39,916 bases of DNA. It comes from Seminavis robusta (Eukaryota; Bacillariophyta; Bacillariophyceae; Naviculales; Naviculaceae). This document shows, in pieces, positions 9,873-20,538 of this stretch. Made by a program: the position numbers and the translations under genes. The first letter of the stretch is position 1. Every line of letters begins with the position of its first letter. Below the pieces are notes generated by a model. The model saw only the letters and a list, made by a program, of their open reading frames with translations, was not told where the DNA came from and did not search any database. Location of the stretch: assembly GCA_903772945.1 (NCBI GenBank), contig CAICTM010001012.1:1-39916 (forward strand). The letters are read 5' to 3'.

Positions 9873-10814
9873 ATGAGATTGACAATGGCGTCCCAAGAAC
9901 AACCAGACCGCACCATCTCTACCAACGTGATGACCTCGCAGGACCTATCCATGCCTAGGATGCTTTATGGCTGCGCTTGGAAAAAGGAAAAGACCAAAAA
10001 ACTGGTTTTGAAGGCTCTTCGAAATGGATTTCGTGGATTCGATACCGCGGCCCAACCCAAACACTACTTTGAAGCTGGAGCGGGGGAAGCATTGGCAGAA
10101 TTTTTGGCAGAACAAAACGACCTTAAAAGAGAGGATTTGTTTGTGCAAACCAAAGTGAATCGAAAACACGCAGCGACGCTAGTTGAAGTTTCCTCGGGTG
10201 ACGAAAATAATGATTTTGGGGGTGATGACATTGGGGCTCAAGTAAAGGCATCAGTGTCGGCTTCCCTGGTGAACCTGCAAACAACCTATGTTGATTCCTT
10301 GTTGCTTCATTCTCCGTATTCCAAATTCAAGCATACTCTGGAGGCTTGGAAAGCTATGGAAGAAGCGGTGGATCAGGGTTACGCTAAACAAATAGGGATC
10401 AGCAATGTCAAGTCATTGGAAGAACTCCAACGATTACATGCATCCGCAAGAATTAAACCTGCTGTAGTCCAACAACGGTTTCATCGTAAAACAGGTTTTG
10501 AGCGAGAAATGAGGCAATGGTGCTTGCAAAACGGCGTTTACTTTCAATCCTTTTGGACCTTGACCGCCAACAGCAAAGAGGGCAAACCTGGAAAGGATGC
10601 GGTCCTTTCTCCAGAGGTACAGAATATGGCAAAGAAATACCTGGTTTCGCCTCAAGTTCTATTCTATCGGTGGGCCATGCATGACCAGGTTGTTTGCCCA
10701 CTCAATGGTACCTCTTCCAAGGATCACATGAAGGAGGATCTAAAGGTATTCGAGATCGCCTTGTCGGAGGAGGACTTTCAGGTGATTTCTGCTGTAGTAT
10801 ACAGAGATCTATGA
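9873..10814 (+). CDS. Aldo/keto reductase family oxidoreductase
   Basis: A single-exon protein of 313 residues from the first ATG (309 if the ATG at 9885, MASQEQ, is used). It has the AKR catalytic tetrad: D57 in FDTAAQPKHY, Y65 in the same motif, K94 in VQTKVN and H146 in LLLHSPYS. The strand motif GISN (175-178) and the C-terminal PLNGTSSKDHMKEDL segment match the NAD(P)H-binding region. Length is typical for the (beta/alpha)8 barrel family. These enzymes reduce aldehydes and ketones with NADPH in the cytosol; the substrate cannot be told from the sequence. The insertion between D57 and Y65 compared with classical DTA-x2-Y members is shared by a known AKR subgroup, so it is not damage. There is no targeting signal. 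Confidence 0.9.
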   Translation: MRLTMASQEQPDRTISTNVMTSQDLSMPRMLYGCAWKKEKTKKLVLKALRNGFRGFDTAAQPKHYFEAGAGEALAEFLAEQNDLKREDLFVQTKVNRKHAATLVEVSSGDENNDFGGDDIGAQVKASVSASLVNLQTTYVDSLLLHSPYSKFKHTLEAWKAMEEAVDQGYAKQIGISNVKSLEELQRLHASARIKPAVVQQRFHRKTGFEREMRQWCLQNGVYFQSFWTLTANSKEGKPGKDAVLSPEVQNMAKKYLVSPQVLFYRWAMHDQVVCPLNGTSSKDHMKEDLKVFEIALSEEDFQVISAVVYRDL

Positions 10815-11022
10815 ATGGCAACAATAGTGCCATGGAGGATGGAGGGATGACAATTACACTGTGTACTAGCTAGCTAGAGCTACGTATTTGTAATTGCCAA
10901 CTCTGAACTCTGCCACCAGAAATCCGCAGATGCATTCTGGTCAGTCACGAACGTGAATCGAATCATATTGGTATCTTTGACAATGCCATCACGCCATCAC
11001 CACACTCTCAGCACAAGCGACA
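10815..11022 (+). promoter_or_regulatory. Short spacer between AKR and RraA-like genes
   Basis: These 208 bases hold the AKR 3' UTR and the upstream region of the next gene on the same strand. A TAGCTAGCTAG palindrome lies at about 10866-10877; similar GCTAGCTAG runs occur near 8434, 24776 and 38713. No other signal is seen. Confidence 0.35.
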
Positions 11023-11847
11023 ATGATGAAGGCAACTGTCATTCCAACAAGAATGTTTCGAGCCATTCGCAGGGCCCGAAAGCCCTGCTACTGTGTTGCA
11101 AGAGGCCTGGCTTCGGTTACAGGCTCCGCTCAAATTGAGGCTTTAGTTACCGAACTGGAACAGGTGGATACTGCCGCACTTTGTGATGCTGACAAGACAC
11201 TACTAGCGCAATTGGGCACGTACGCAGGAATTCGATTGCTCAAATCCAACGTGCGCCCCATCAACATCTCGGATGCTACTTCGAATCATGTGATGGTTGG
11301 CAGAGCACGTACTGTTCAATGCTCCGAAAGAAATGATTTCCTTGCCGTGCTGCACGGTCTGATGCTGTCTGAAAAAGGTGATGTGCTAATGGTTGATACC
11401 TGCAATTCGGATCGCGCGGTAGCAGGAGAACTATTCAGTTTGGAGGCAATACAAAGAGGGGTGAAAGGGATTGTCATTGACGGACCGATGCGGGACACTG
11501 TCCATGTGAGAGACCTTCCTGCTTCAATGGTTCGATGCTATTCCACCGCCGTCACACCATATTCCGGAACAACACAATCTCCTGGCATTTTGGATGTACC
11601 CATCACCTGTGGAGGTGTCACTGTGAATCCAGGTGACATTGTCATTGGTGACAACGATGGTTTGATAGTCGCGGATAAAGACACGCTGGAAACGCTTCTC
11701 CCCCAGGCAAAGATGATTTTGGACGCAGAGGAGAAGTTGAAAGATGGGATCTTGAGAGGCAAGAGCTTGGCTTGTCTCACCAGCTACGAGGAGCATATTG
11801 AAGCCCGCCTAGCTGGCCAAACGTCGTCGCTTGGTTTCAAAGTCTGA
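11023..11847 (+). CDS. RraA / HMG-CHA aldolase family protein, probably mitochondrial
   Basis: A single-exon protein of 274 residues. Residues ~1-33 are rich in Arg, Ala and Ser with no acidic residue (MFRAIRRARK..), fitting a mitochondrial presequence. The core matches the RraA-like fold: GDVLMVDT (119-126), AVAGELFSLEA (132-142), the VIDGPMRD motif with R157 and D158, PITCGGVTVNPGD and GDNDGLIVAD (209-218). In the family, the Arg-Asp pair binds substrate and divalent metal in 4-hydroxy-4-methyl-2-oxoglutarate aldolases, which also decarboxylate oxaloacetate. Other members (RraA) regulate RNase E, which is unlikely here. Dicarboxylate metabolism in the mitochondrion is the best guess. It shares strand with the AKR gene, but eukaryotic neighbours need not be linked in function. 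Confidence 0.85.
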   Translation: MMKATVIPTRMFRAIRRARKPCYCVARGLASVTGSAQIEALVTELEQVDTAALCDADKTLLAQLGTYAGIRLLKSNVRPINISDATSNHVMVGRARTVQCSERNDFLAVLHGLMLSEKGDVLMVDTCNSDRAVAGELFSLEAIQRGVKGIVIDGPMRDTVHVRDLPASMVRCYSTAVTPYSGTTQSPGILDVPITCGGVTVNPGDIVIGDNDGLIVADKDTLETLLPQAKMILDAEEKLKDGILRGKSLACLTSYEEHIEARLAGQTSSLGFKV

Positions 11848-12181
11848 GCTAGTACTATCTGTACCCGCGAGGTATTACGCTGAAGACTGAGCACTGCGAT
11901 CGGAGGGCCTCTGGACCGTACCCGTAGCTTTCAAAAGAGGAATCCAAGAAGCTGGGCAAACTAGCAAGTGGGATGAACAGCAAGTCAATCCAAACAAAGC
12001 ACAGGGACTAAACTTAAAAATCCTCTGTCCAGCTGTCAAAGAAGGCAGCACGTAGCGTGTATCTATCTGGCTTTGGGGCGATGTTCTGGAAAGACCTTTT
12101 CTGCCTCTCGATCGTCGACCACCGGGATTTTGATCCCAGGATCTGGAGCAACCCCTCGAGAAGAACCGTGCAGCATTTGTA
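11848..12181. other. 3' region between convergent RraA-like and ABCG genes
   Basis: No gene is seen. The two flanking genes point towards each other, so this stretch carries both 3' UTRs. A TTTGGATTGACTTG-type AT-rich patch near 11975 is the only contrast in composition. Open frames crossing the right end are shadows of the ABCG gene. Confidence 0.4.
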
Positions 12182-15151
12182 CTAAACAGAATACTCCTCG
12201 GAGTTGTCCAGGTAATACACTGCGGGCGGCGGCGGCACTGGGGGCTTGGGTGGCGGTCGGTTCACTCGGGAATTTGTACTTGCACCATTCATGTGTCCAT
12301 TTGCTGACTTCTTCTTTGGAGCACCCTTGACCGCTGGCATCTTTTTCGGGTCCAGAATTCGCGCAACTCGTCGAGTCTTCAAGATGACGCCAACGACATA
12401 AAGAAGCTTCCAAAAACCTCCAATCGCAACCAAAATCAGAATATCTCTAATGGTGTTGTCCACGGGTTCCGCAAGGGGCAAAATGAATGTGAAAGCTTCG
12501 ATGATCTCTATGCCTGGAACGCCAGCTCCAGGAGTGGTTTCTTGGACGCAAACGGCAGAGGGAGTACCCAGTTCGCAGTTTTCAAATGTGACGTATACAA
12601 AAGCTTCGTACATGGCACTCCTCACGTAGTACGAATATGGCATCACGTGGTAGCCCCACGTCCATGGAATATAGAGATCATCAAAAGGGATCACAAATCC
12701 ACCAAAGAGGAACGCGGCAACTACAACGGGAAGAAGGATGACAATGATTGAGCACAGCGGCAGTCAGTGTGATTGTCCACCCGCATAAGACGAAACCAGG
12801 AGGTTCGGAAACTTACACCAAAAGTTCATGAACTAGAATAAGGCACAGAGATACAGTATTGTAGAGGTAAGGTCTGGGCAGGCAACGATACAGCGCTGCT
12901 GGCTAGAACATGATCGAGGGCCATAACTCACCACAAGCATTCCAAGAATTGGGTCTTCGCACAAGAACAATGTGTTAGTCCCAGGCCTTCTCGACATAGG
13001 AACATCGCAGACGAACGGTGCTTACCATCCACCCAAACAGCCAAGCATTCAGCGACGGATTCAAAGACAAAAATCATAGCGGCATAAAGGAAGATCATCA
13101 TCGGCATCGCCTCTATGGGAACATTCATGATTGCGAATGCCGGTACGCCAATGGCGAACACCGAGAACACCAGCATAAGCGGAGTTACCAAAATGGTCTT
13201 TGCGAGCACGTCTGTGCGCACGACGGCGAAGGAAGAAGGTGGTCAGGCAATGGTCGTATACATGTATAGTGGCGGTATGCCAATCCAGTGCAAGGAAACA
13301 CGCGAGACAACTTACAGCTGAATCCTGAGACCATGCCATTCCTCGATTCTCGTACAATGGACTTGAACTCGTCATTGAGGGCATATACAGCGACCACACC
13401 CACTGCAAGCAACATACCATGGTAAGCGGGTTGGTCTGGTTCCGAGAGTCATGAACATTACCTTCCCGAAGAATGGGTACTTACTGTTGGTTGTTACGGC
13501 ACAGAGCCAAATATTGATCCACATCTTGTCCAGTGTCTTGGTCTGATCATTAGGACGGGCATTCCAATATACAACTGCGAAGAAAACATTGCATAGAAGA
13601 AAGGCAATAGCCCGACCAATATACAGAATGGGGTCCCTCAAAACAAGGAGGGCGTGTCGCCGAAACATGACAAACATTTCAACGCATAGGTTGGTCCTCA
13701 GACCAGGCGCCACTCCCTCTTGATCAGTAGGGTCTCGACCAGACTGTTTGTTGCTTTGCTTATGCTGCTCCCATGTGTCCAATATGCCATCCACAGCAGC
13801 ATCGTCACTGAAATCCTGGAAATACAGAAAAAGAAGCTATTAGTTATCGTGATAGATAGCAAACAACACACCGAGCCCTTTGAGCAGCAAGTGGCAAAAC
13901 TCACCGCGTTGATTAGATCGAGGAAGAACTCGGCAGGATTTGTGTTGGGAGGACATGGAGCACCAATGCGGTCAAAGTAGGGGATGGCATCATGAGCTTC
14001 ACCTGCAAATGCTTCTCTCCCTTTTGACATGATCATTACTTGATCAAATCCATTGTAGACCTTTGTACTTGGCTGATGGATCGTACACACAATAATCAAT
14101 CGTTCATCCTTTGCCACTCGAACAATTTCTTGCATAATGTTGGCAGCAGATGCAGCATCCAGCCCCTGGCACAACCAAGAAAAACAAGTTGACGGAGATC
14201 GATGAGGCACAGATCATACATACTATATACGTATGTGAGAGAGCCCCTTAGGACCAGTCACTTACCGAAGTGGGTTCATCTAGAAAGATGAGCGTAGGTT
14301 GTTTGAGCAATGCCACAGCAATGGAAAGACGCCTCCTCTGTCCTCCACTCAAGCGGGCACATCTGGTTTTGGCACACACATCCAATCCCATTTTGGCAAT
14401 AATGTCGTCTACAATGATTGGTACAGACTTTCCATCGGCCACTTCATACAACTGAGCTGCATACATCAGCGCTTCCCTACAAGTCAGGTACGGCCAGTGT
14501 TTGTCGTGTTGCTTCACGACATAGCAATGTCGTTTGAAGATTTGATCCGTCATGGGGACTCCGTTCAGTGTGACAGTTCCATAAGGACTTCCGTAGAATG
14601 CATCCAACGTAAGAGCACTAATGAGGGTAGTTTTCTGTGGCAAACATACATGGAAATAAACAGTGGAGTCGTCAGTAAATGTGGTGGGAAAACATGTAGC
14701 AAGGTTTGAGGCAACAATGCACTTACTCCAGCACCAGACGGTCCTATTTTCGTGACAATCACAATAACGACAACATTTCGGTGAGATGGGAAAGGCAAAC
14801 AAGGAATCGCCCCTCTAGCTAGAATGTCCCAACTAACCCATGATTGCCAACACATCTGAAAATCATAATTTGGGATTGATTGAGCAAATGGGTGAAGATA
14901 ATGGTTGGTGAGATGAGTTTCATCAAGTTCCATTCATTCCACTTGCAATAAATACAGTACTGTACGGATCACTTACGACCCCATTTGACTTTTCCTCCCA
15001 CATCTCTGAGAATGTGTCTCTGGTTCTTTCCTCTCCCCACAACAAAGTTGACGTCCTGAAAGTTCAAAACCGAGGATTCCATGCCATACCGACGGGACGA
15101 ATTTCCAATGTGGTTGGAACCAGCAATGTTGCTCGAACCATTTTGCTTCAT
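12182..15151 (-). CDS. ABCG (White-type) half-transporter, 11 exons
   Basis: Exons read by splice consensus and by alignment with the paralogue at 15960-18930: 15151-14977, 14855-14838, 14743-14727, 14634-14266, 14165-13905, 13815-13485, 13402-13316, 13211-13026, 12954-12932, 12832-12817, 12720-12182. All phases agree and give 673 residues. Order is nucleotide-binding domain then transmembrane domain, the ABCG layout. Visible are Walker A (GPSGAGKTT, from three exons), Q-loop region VVKQHDKHWPYLT, signature RLSGGQRRR, Walker B LIFLDEPTS, H-loop IHQPS, and the membrane half starting near ILYIGRAIAFLL with AECLAVW and the LFGGFVIP segment. Four exons are 16-23 bases. The C-terminus carries a basic, Pro-rich tail of about 55 residues that the paralogue lacks. 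It would dimerise to export a lipophilic substrate, unknown. Confidence 0.9.
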
Positions 15152-15959
15152 CTTTTCGACTTTTTAGTGAAGCAGAAACGAAAACAGTGCCGCTGCTTGA
15201 GCTTCAATAAGATAAGGTATTGCTGAACACTTCCACTACAGAACTACTGGCATGCAGCTTCAGGCTGAAGAAGGAAAATCAATGACTCCTTATTTTTGCC
15301 TTTGGATCGAAGAACCAAAGGAAGGATGCTGTGCAGGAATAGGATACTGATAGATATCCCTTCTTACTTGGCCAGCAGTTTGTTAGGTGCTCTCAAGCGT
15401 TCAAGCGTTCAAGCTCTCTTTTCCTTCCACTGAATGGGAGTGCTTTCATTCGCGGCTGAGTTGGTGCGTCACGCTGCTAAAACCATACTCACACGGATGT
15501 ACCGGTCACAGTGTGGTACCGTAGCACATGCTGTAAAGACTGCCGAATGGGCATTATCCAGGAACGGCGCTGACGCTCATTTATTTGGCATTTTGGGACA
15601 CCTGGACTCAATCGTGTGAGAATGCCAAAATAAAGGAAATGAAAGATTTAACACATTTTTAGTCGATGACGCAAAAAGCAGAACTTTGCTTGGAGGCTTG
15701 GAGGGAGAGACGTCGTGGCGCACTTTTCATTCGCCTCAAAGCAATTTTGCATTGCGAGCTCAACCAAGTCAGCTTGCCGAGATCAAGTCGAAGTCGACGA
15801 CTATCGAGACCATTCCAAGCGAGCTGACTTTTCGATCATCTGTCCTTCAGCCCTGCAACAACTGACAACAGTTGCGCTCGACTAGACTTGGATCTGTTGA
15901 TCTCTGTAGATACCACATTTGGATTTAAAAGTTTTTAAACAAACTCAACGTGAACCATC
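15152..15959. promoter_or_regulatory. Divergent upstream region of the two ABCG genes
   Basis: About 800 bases between head-to-head start codons, with no convincing gene. A three-copy TCAAGCGT tandem lies at 15393-15413, and an AAGTCGAAGTCGACGAC patch near 15787. The region just before the plus-strand start is AT-rich (ATTTAAAAGTTTTTAAAC, about 15922-15940) and could be a core promoter. Shared regulation of the pair is an inference from orientation. Confidence 0.4.
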
Positions 15960-18930
15960 ATGTCGAGTAAACGAAGTGAGACGGCCGCGTTGGTCAAGAA
16001 GCAGAGATCCAATGCTGGTTCCAACGCTTCCAAGGGCTACTCGAGGCGCACTGCCAGCAGTGGCATGGAACAAAGTGTATTTCGGTTCAAGGATGTCAAC
16101 TTTGTGGTAGGATCTGGAAAGAAACAGAGAAATCTACTGAGCGATATCACTGGAAAGGTCCGGTATGGACGTAAGTGTGACAACGGAATGTATAGACACT
16201 GGGTATATTCATTACGACTATCGTCTTACCTTTTTGATATATTTTCTTTCTCGTGCAGACGTCCTTGCCGTGATGGGTGAGTGTAGCTGTGATGGTGGTG
16301 AAAGGCTTGATTTGATTGCCCTCCATTAAAAAAAGTCTGACGGAATCGATTGTGCACATGAATCTTTCCCAAACCAACTTACTGAACAGGACCGTCTGGT
16401 GCCGGGGTAAGTGCTTCTTCTTTAGTGTGGAATCCATCCAACCTGCCGTCTTGCCTAATTATTTCGTCTTCACTGACTACAATTGATTTTCTTTGCCATG
16501 TTCTCCCGCCCAGAAAACGACTCTGATCAGCGCCCTCACATTGGATGCATTCTATGGAAAGCCATCTGGCAAAGTCACTTTGAATGGAGTCAAATTGACA
16601 GATTCTGTTTTCAAGCAACATTGCTATGTCATGAAACAGGTCAGTGAGGGAAGGAAATAATATTGCGTGGCGCTCCCGTCACAATGCGACATTGCAGTTA
16701 GTGTCACCATGTCGCTTACACATCCATCTACATTTTCCTGCATGATCCCACCAGCACGATAAACATTGGCCGTATCTGACTTGTCGGGAAACTCTTCAGT
16801 ATGCTGCAGAACTCTACAATGTGTCAGCCAAAAAAGATATTCCCTTGGTGGTGGAGGAAATCATTCAAAAAATGGGTTTGTCAGTTTGTTCCGAAACTCG
16901 GTGTGCCAGGTTGAGTGGAGGCCAACAACGCCGCCTTTCGATTGGAGTTGCTCTCCTCAAGCAGGTACGTAATAAACAATGTCATTGTCGACAGCGCCCG
17001 CTTTGGTCGTCAACGGAAGGGACGGTTGGACTCATGTCCTCTTGTCACTGCTTGCTGCTGCCCATCGTGTAGCCAACGCTTCTCTTTCTCGATGAACCCA
17101 CTTCGGTAAGTGATTGGTCTTCCTCTGTGCCCTCTCTCAACCGTACGGTGTGGCCCTAATCCTCTTCAACATTCTTCCTTTGCTTTTGCAGGGACTGGAC
17201 GCAGCTGCTGCAGAGAATATCATGCAGGAGATTGTTCGTGTTGCCAAAGAGGAACGCTTGATCATCATGTGTTCTATTCACCAGCCTTCCACAAAGGTAT
17301 ACAACGGATTTGATGAGGTGATGATTCTATCCAAGGGACGCGAGGCCTTTTCGGGTCCAATCAAGACTGCACCAACTTACTTTGATAGTATTGGATACCC
17401 CATTCCAGAGCAAATGAACCCTGCTGGTATGTTTCACATTAGCTTGGCTCGGTTTGATGCATGCATGAGCACGCTAACCCTTCCATCTTCTCTCCGACTG
17501 ACAACCAGAACATTTCCTAGACTTGGTCAACTCGGATTTCTCATCGCCGGAAGAGGTTGACCGAATCTTGAATGAATGGGAGGAAACTAATCCTAATCGT
17601 GCTGGTTCTGTGCATGGAACGGACAACGATGATGACGGCCAGAAAGGTATTGCTGCCGGGCTACACCGTAATCCTTGCACCGACATGATGATTATGTTTC
17701 GCAGACATGCACGGTTGATTGTTCGGGATCCAGGTATGACGCGATGGGAGGGATGGCTGCTCATGGGTTATCTATGCTTCGTTTTCGTTGGCTCAACCAA
17801 CCACCACGTCTTTCTTTGAAAACGTCCAATGCCACAGTCCTTTACGTCGGACGTTGCATTATCATTCTGGTGACAAATGTAGTATTTGGGTTCGTCTACT
17901 GGAGCGCTAGAGTACAGGAGCAAGCCCAGGCTCCCAACAAGCACTTTATCAATATTTGGTTCGCTGGAGTTGCAACGAACAGTAAGTTCCTTTGTGCTTC
18001 GAGTACATAGAGGTTGTGTAGTAGAATGCGGTTTCTCACTATTCGATCTACCCCAATACAGTGGGAGTGGTGGCCGTGTATGCTCTAAATGATGAATTCA
18101 AGAGCATCCTTCGTGAGAGCAAGAACGGGATGGTCTCGCCAATGAGCTACGTGATTGCCAAGTCGGTGATGGTTCTGCCTGTCATCTACCTTACCAGCCT
18201 CTTTGCGCTGATCATTCCCGGCTTTGTGATTCAACAATTCCCTTGGTCTTCGATCGTGCCTGGGACATTGCTGTGGTCGGCGCTCTTCTTCTGCTTCGAA
18301 AATCTGGCGGAGTGTTTGGCAGTTTGGATTGACGATCCGATCATTGGGATGCTTCAGGTGAGCACCGTGGTTGATTTGAGTGGTGCTTTCGCAACCCGTG
18401 TGATGCTTCTCTGAACCATTGAATTGCCTCCAAAACTTGTAAATACTGTCTCTCCGCCCTATTCTAGTTTATGAACTTTTGGTGTAAGTCACGCAGCATG
18501 ATATTGTTGGCATTTGGTGCTCGTGTCGTGCTGAAGCAACTCACTTGCCACTTGCTGTTTGTGATCGAAAGTCATGTGTTTTTTATTCAGCGGGAATTTC
18601 CTCAATTCAGAGATCATGTACTGGCCTTTTGAGCTCTTCTATCACATTCTTCCTTTTTCATACTATCTCCGCTCGGCGACCTATACCTACTTGCACGACA
18701 TAGAATGGGATAAATGTGTGGGCGGCCCATCCGCTGGACAACCAATTTGCGTACCATCTGGTGATCCTACCGAGGTTCTCAATTCGATGACTTTCATCTA
18801 CAGTGTCGTTGACGCCGAGGACCACTATTTGAGAGATATCATTGTCATTCTTGGTATTGCTGGAGTCTTCAAAATCGTTTACCTTATTGGCGTGTTCTAC
18901 AAGACTCGGCGAGTGGCTGCCATCAAATAG
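15960..18930 (+). CDS. ABCG (White-type) half-transporter, 12 exons, paralogue of the neighbour
   Basis: Exons: 15960-16170, 16259-16276, 16390-16406, 16514-16639, 16755-16964, 17073-17105, 17192-17426, 17509-17733, 17838-17981, 18062-18357, 18468-18483, 18572-18930. The sum is 1890 bases (629 residues) with consistent phases and GT-AG borders. Walker A is G77-PSGAG-K83-T84, split over exons of 18 and 17 bases; the signature RLSGGQQRR is at 176-184; Walker B LLFLDEPTS sits on a 33-base exon of its own; the H-loop His is about 235. The membrane half starts at VLYVGRCIIILV and ends in KTRRVAAIK. The final acceptor (before 18572) was chosen because it keeps the hydrophobic FSGNFLN segment and matches the paralogue; a CAG at 18588-18590 would break the frame. 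Substrate is unknown; family members export lipids, sterols or pigments. Confidence 0.9.
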
Positions 18931-19215
18931 ATCAAACCAACTGCTTCATTCAGTCAATGAAAAGATACATGTATGTATCCAAGCATTCATATTCAATCTA
19001 TTCATTCGGTGGGGCAGCTATCTCACTGGTCCTGGCTACTGGTACTACCGGTAGCTGGCTGCTGTGGCTGAATATTGCAGGACCCACTCACAAAGGGACC
19101 ATCAATCCTCTTGGCGTCTTCCTTGTGCGGTGCGTACGGTATCTTACGTACCGTACCAGTACCGTACCGGTACGGTGCGATACCCGCTCTGCTTTCTCGC
19201 GACCATCAATCCTGC
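18931..19215. other. Spacer with CCGTACCGGTACGG-type palindromes
   Basis: It holds the 3' UTR of the ABCG gene and the upstream region of the membrane-protein gene. At 19149-19177 there is a dense run of GTACCGTACC/GGTACGG palindromes, and another GGTACTACCGGTAGC-like patch near 19039-19055. The open frame of the next gene extends back through this run, but without an ATG. Confidence 0.45.
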
Positions 19216-20316
19216 ATGCATTCTGTAGGTTCTATGCATAGTATTAAAAATAGCGTACCGGTGTCAAGAAGCCACTGGTACCGTAAATACTTCGGAACAA
19301 GACATTTCTTCATTTCCCTGGTCATAGCTTTGGCTTCTGCAACTTTGCAACTTCCATTCTATTTATTTATTTATTCTCAATTCTCATCATCGTCCACTTT
19401 TGTTGTGCTCAATGCACTCGTCCCCTATCCGAGGAACTTGCCAATGGCTAACCTATTAACACATCATGACTTCTACCACATCCATGCCGCCTGTGGCTTG
19501 GTTGCTCTGCTACACTTTTTCTATCGATTACGCTTGATAGTTCTGGATGTTGAAAATGCTGGATTCGCGAGAAACCTTGGAGAAGATTTGGTTTCCATGG
19601 TGATCTTGGCGTTGCCCAATTTAACCAGCTACCTGTTTACCGTTGTCAACGTAAAGAAAGGCAACGATGGCTTTTCGATATGGAAAGAATACCGCGGCCA
19701 TTCCTTTGTTTATGCTGCAAAGCTGTGGCTCGTCAATGCTATGCAGCTCTACGCAGAGCATTTTCAACCAGATGAAGGACTGCAATACGAGAGAGCTTAT
19801 CGAGTTCTAGCGGAGTTTGGCACCATGTTGGGCCTACAATATGTCACACAACAATACCCGAAGCAAGAATCGACAATTCGCGGAATGTACAAGAGCCCAT
19901 TTACTGTTTTCTTTGTAGGTTACCTGCAGTTCCTAGCGCGAGCGGGTGTGCTGTATGGAGCTCCTGATCCACGAGATAACATAACTGCTGTGTTTCTGGG
20001 TGTTATGATTGTTCAGATGAATGCGTTCAACATGACGTTGCGCAAGAAGCGCATTATTGGTCCCAAAACGACACAGGCATTCTATACAACCTTGTTGGGA
20101 GGTGCCTTGTACTTGCTCCTCTTAAGACGGCTCTGGGCCGAACCACCCACTGGAATATTTGATCCCCGGTTCAAAAACATCTATCTGGCTTTGCTTGCCT
20201 ACAGCTGCCGAAGGCAAGGGTTTGATAGATTCTCATCTTGGATTATAGCACTCTCCGCCATGGCATTAATCGATCAGCATTTTGATCCATTCAAAGCAAC
20301 ACAAGGGCAGCAATAA
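19216..20316 (+). CDS. Polytopic membrane protein of unknown function
   Basis: From the ATG at 19216 the protein has 366 residues (360 from the ATG at 19234); both follow a palindromic repeat, so an upstream exon cannot be excluded. Six to eight hydrophobic segments are seen, among them HFFISLVIALASATLQLPF, AACGLVALLHFFYRL, MVILALPNLTSYLF, FVGYLQFLARAGVLYG, AVFLGVMIVQMNAF and TTLLGGALYLLLL. A cluster of histidines before the second segment (LLTHHDFYHIHAA) recalls metal- or haem-binding His boxes in desaturases and related enzymes, but the full desaturase pattern of three His boxes is missing. No family is recognised. The N-terminus is Ser/His-rich without a clear signal peptide. It converges on the RadA gene. 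Confidence 0.75.
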   Translation: MHSVGSMHSIKNSVPVSRSHWYRKYFGTRHFFISLVIALASATLQLPFYLFIYSQFSSSSTFVVLNALVPYPRNLPMANLLTHHDFYHIHAACGLVALLHFFYRLRLIVLDVENAGFARNLGEDLVSMVILALPNLTSYLFTVVNVKKGNDGFSIWKEYRGHSFVYAAKLWLVNAMQLYAEHFQPDEGLQYERAYRVLAEFGTMLGLQYVTQQYPKQESTIRGMYKSPFTVFFVGYLQFLARAGVLYGAPDPRDNITAVFLGVMIVQMNAFNMTLRKKRIIGPKTTQAFYTTLLGGALYLLLLRRLWAEPPTGIFDPRFKNIYLALLAYSCRRQGFDRFSSWIIALSAMALIDQHFDPFKATQGQQ

Positions 20317-20538
20317 TGGATGCATTCGGTGGCACCGGAGTCCTCGCTGGATTCTAGAGACTGGATTCGTCACAGTCCTTGTTGGCTGAGTCGATTTTCC
20401 TGGAATGTCAGGGCTCCGACGACAAAAACGCTACCGGTACGGTCGTTGGTCTATTTTTCTGCGAGGCGGGAGAATAGACCCAACGACCTTGACGATCTGA
20501 AAAAAAGTGTAATTTACTTTGGTATCCCTTTTGACGCT
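20317..20538. other. 3' region between convergent membrane-protein and RadA genes
   Basis: No gene. It contains an imperfect inverted repeat in which GGTCGTTGGTCTATTTTTCTGC (20440-20461) is mirrored by GCGGGAGAATAGACCCAACGACC (20465-20487), with the GGTCGTTGG/CCAACGACC outer arms perfect. A hairpin here would sit in the 3' UTR of either gene. A CTACCGGTACGG motif precedes it. Confidence 0.5.
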
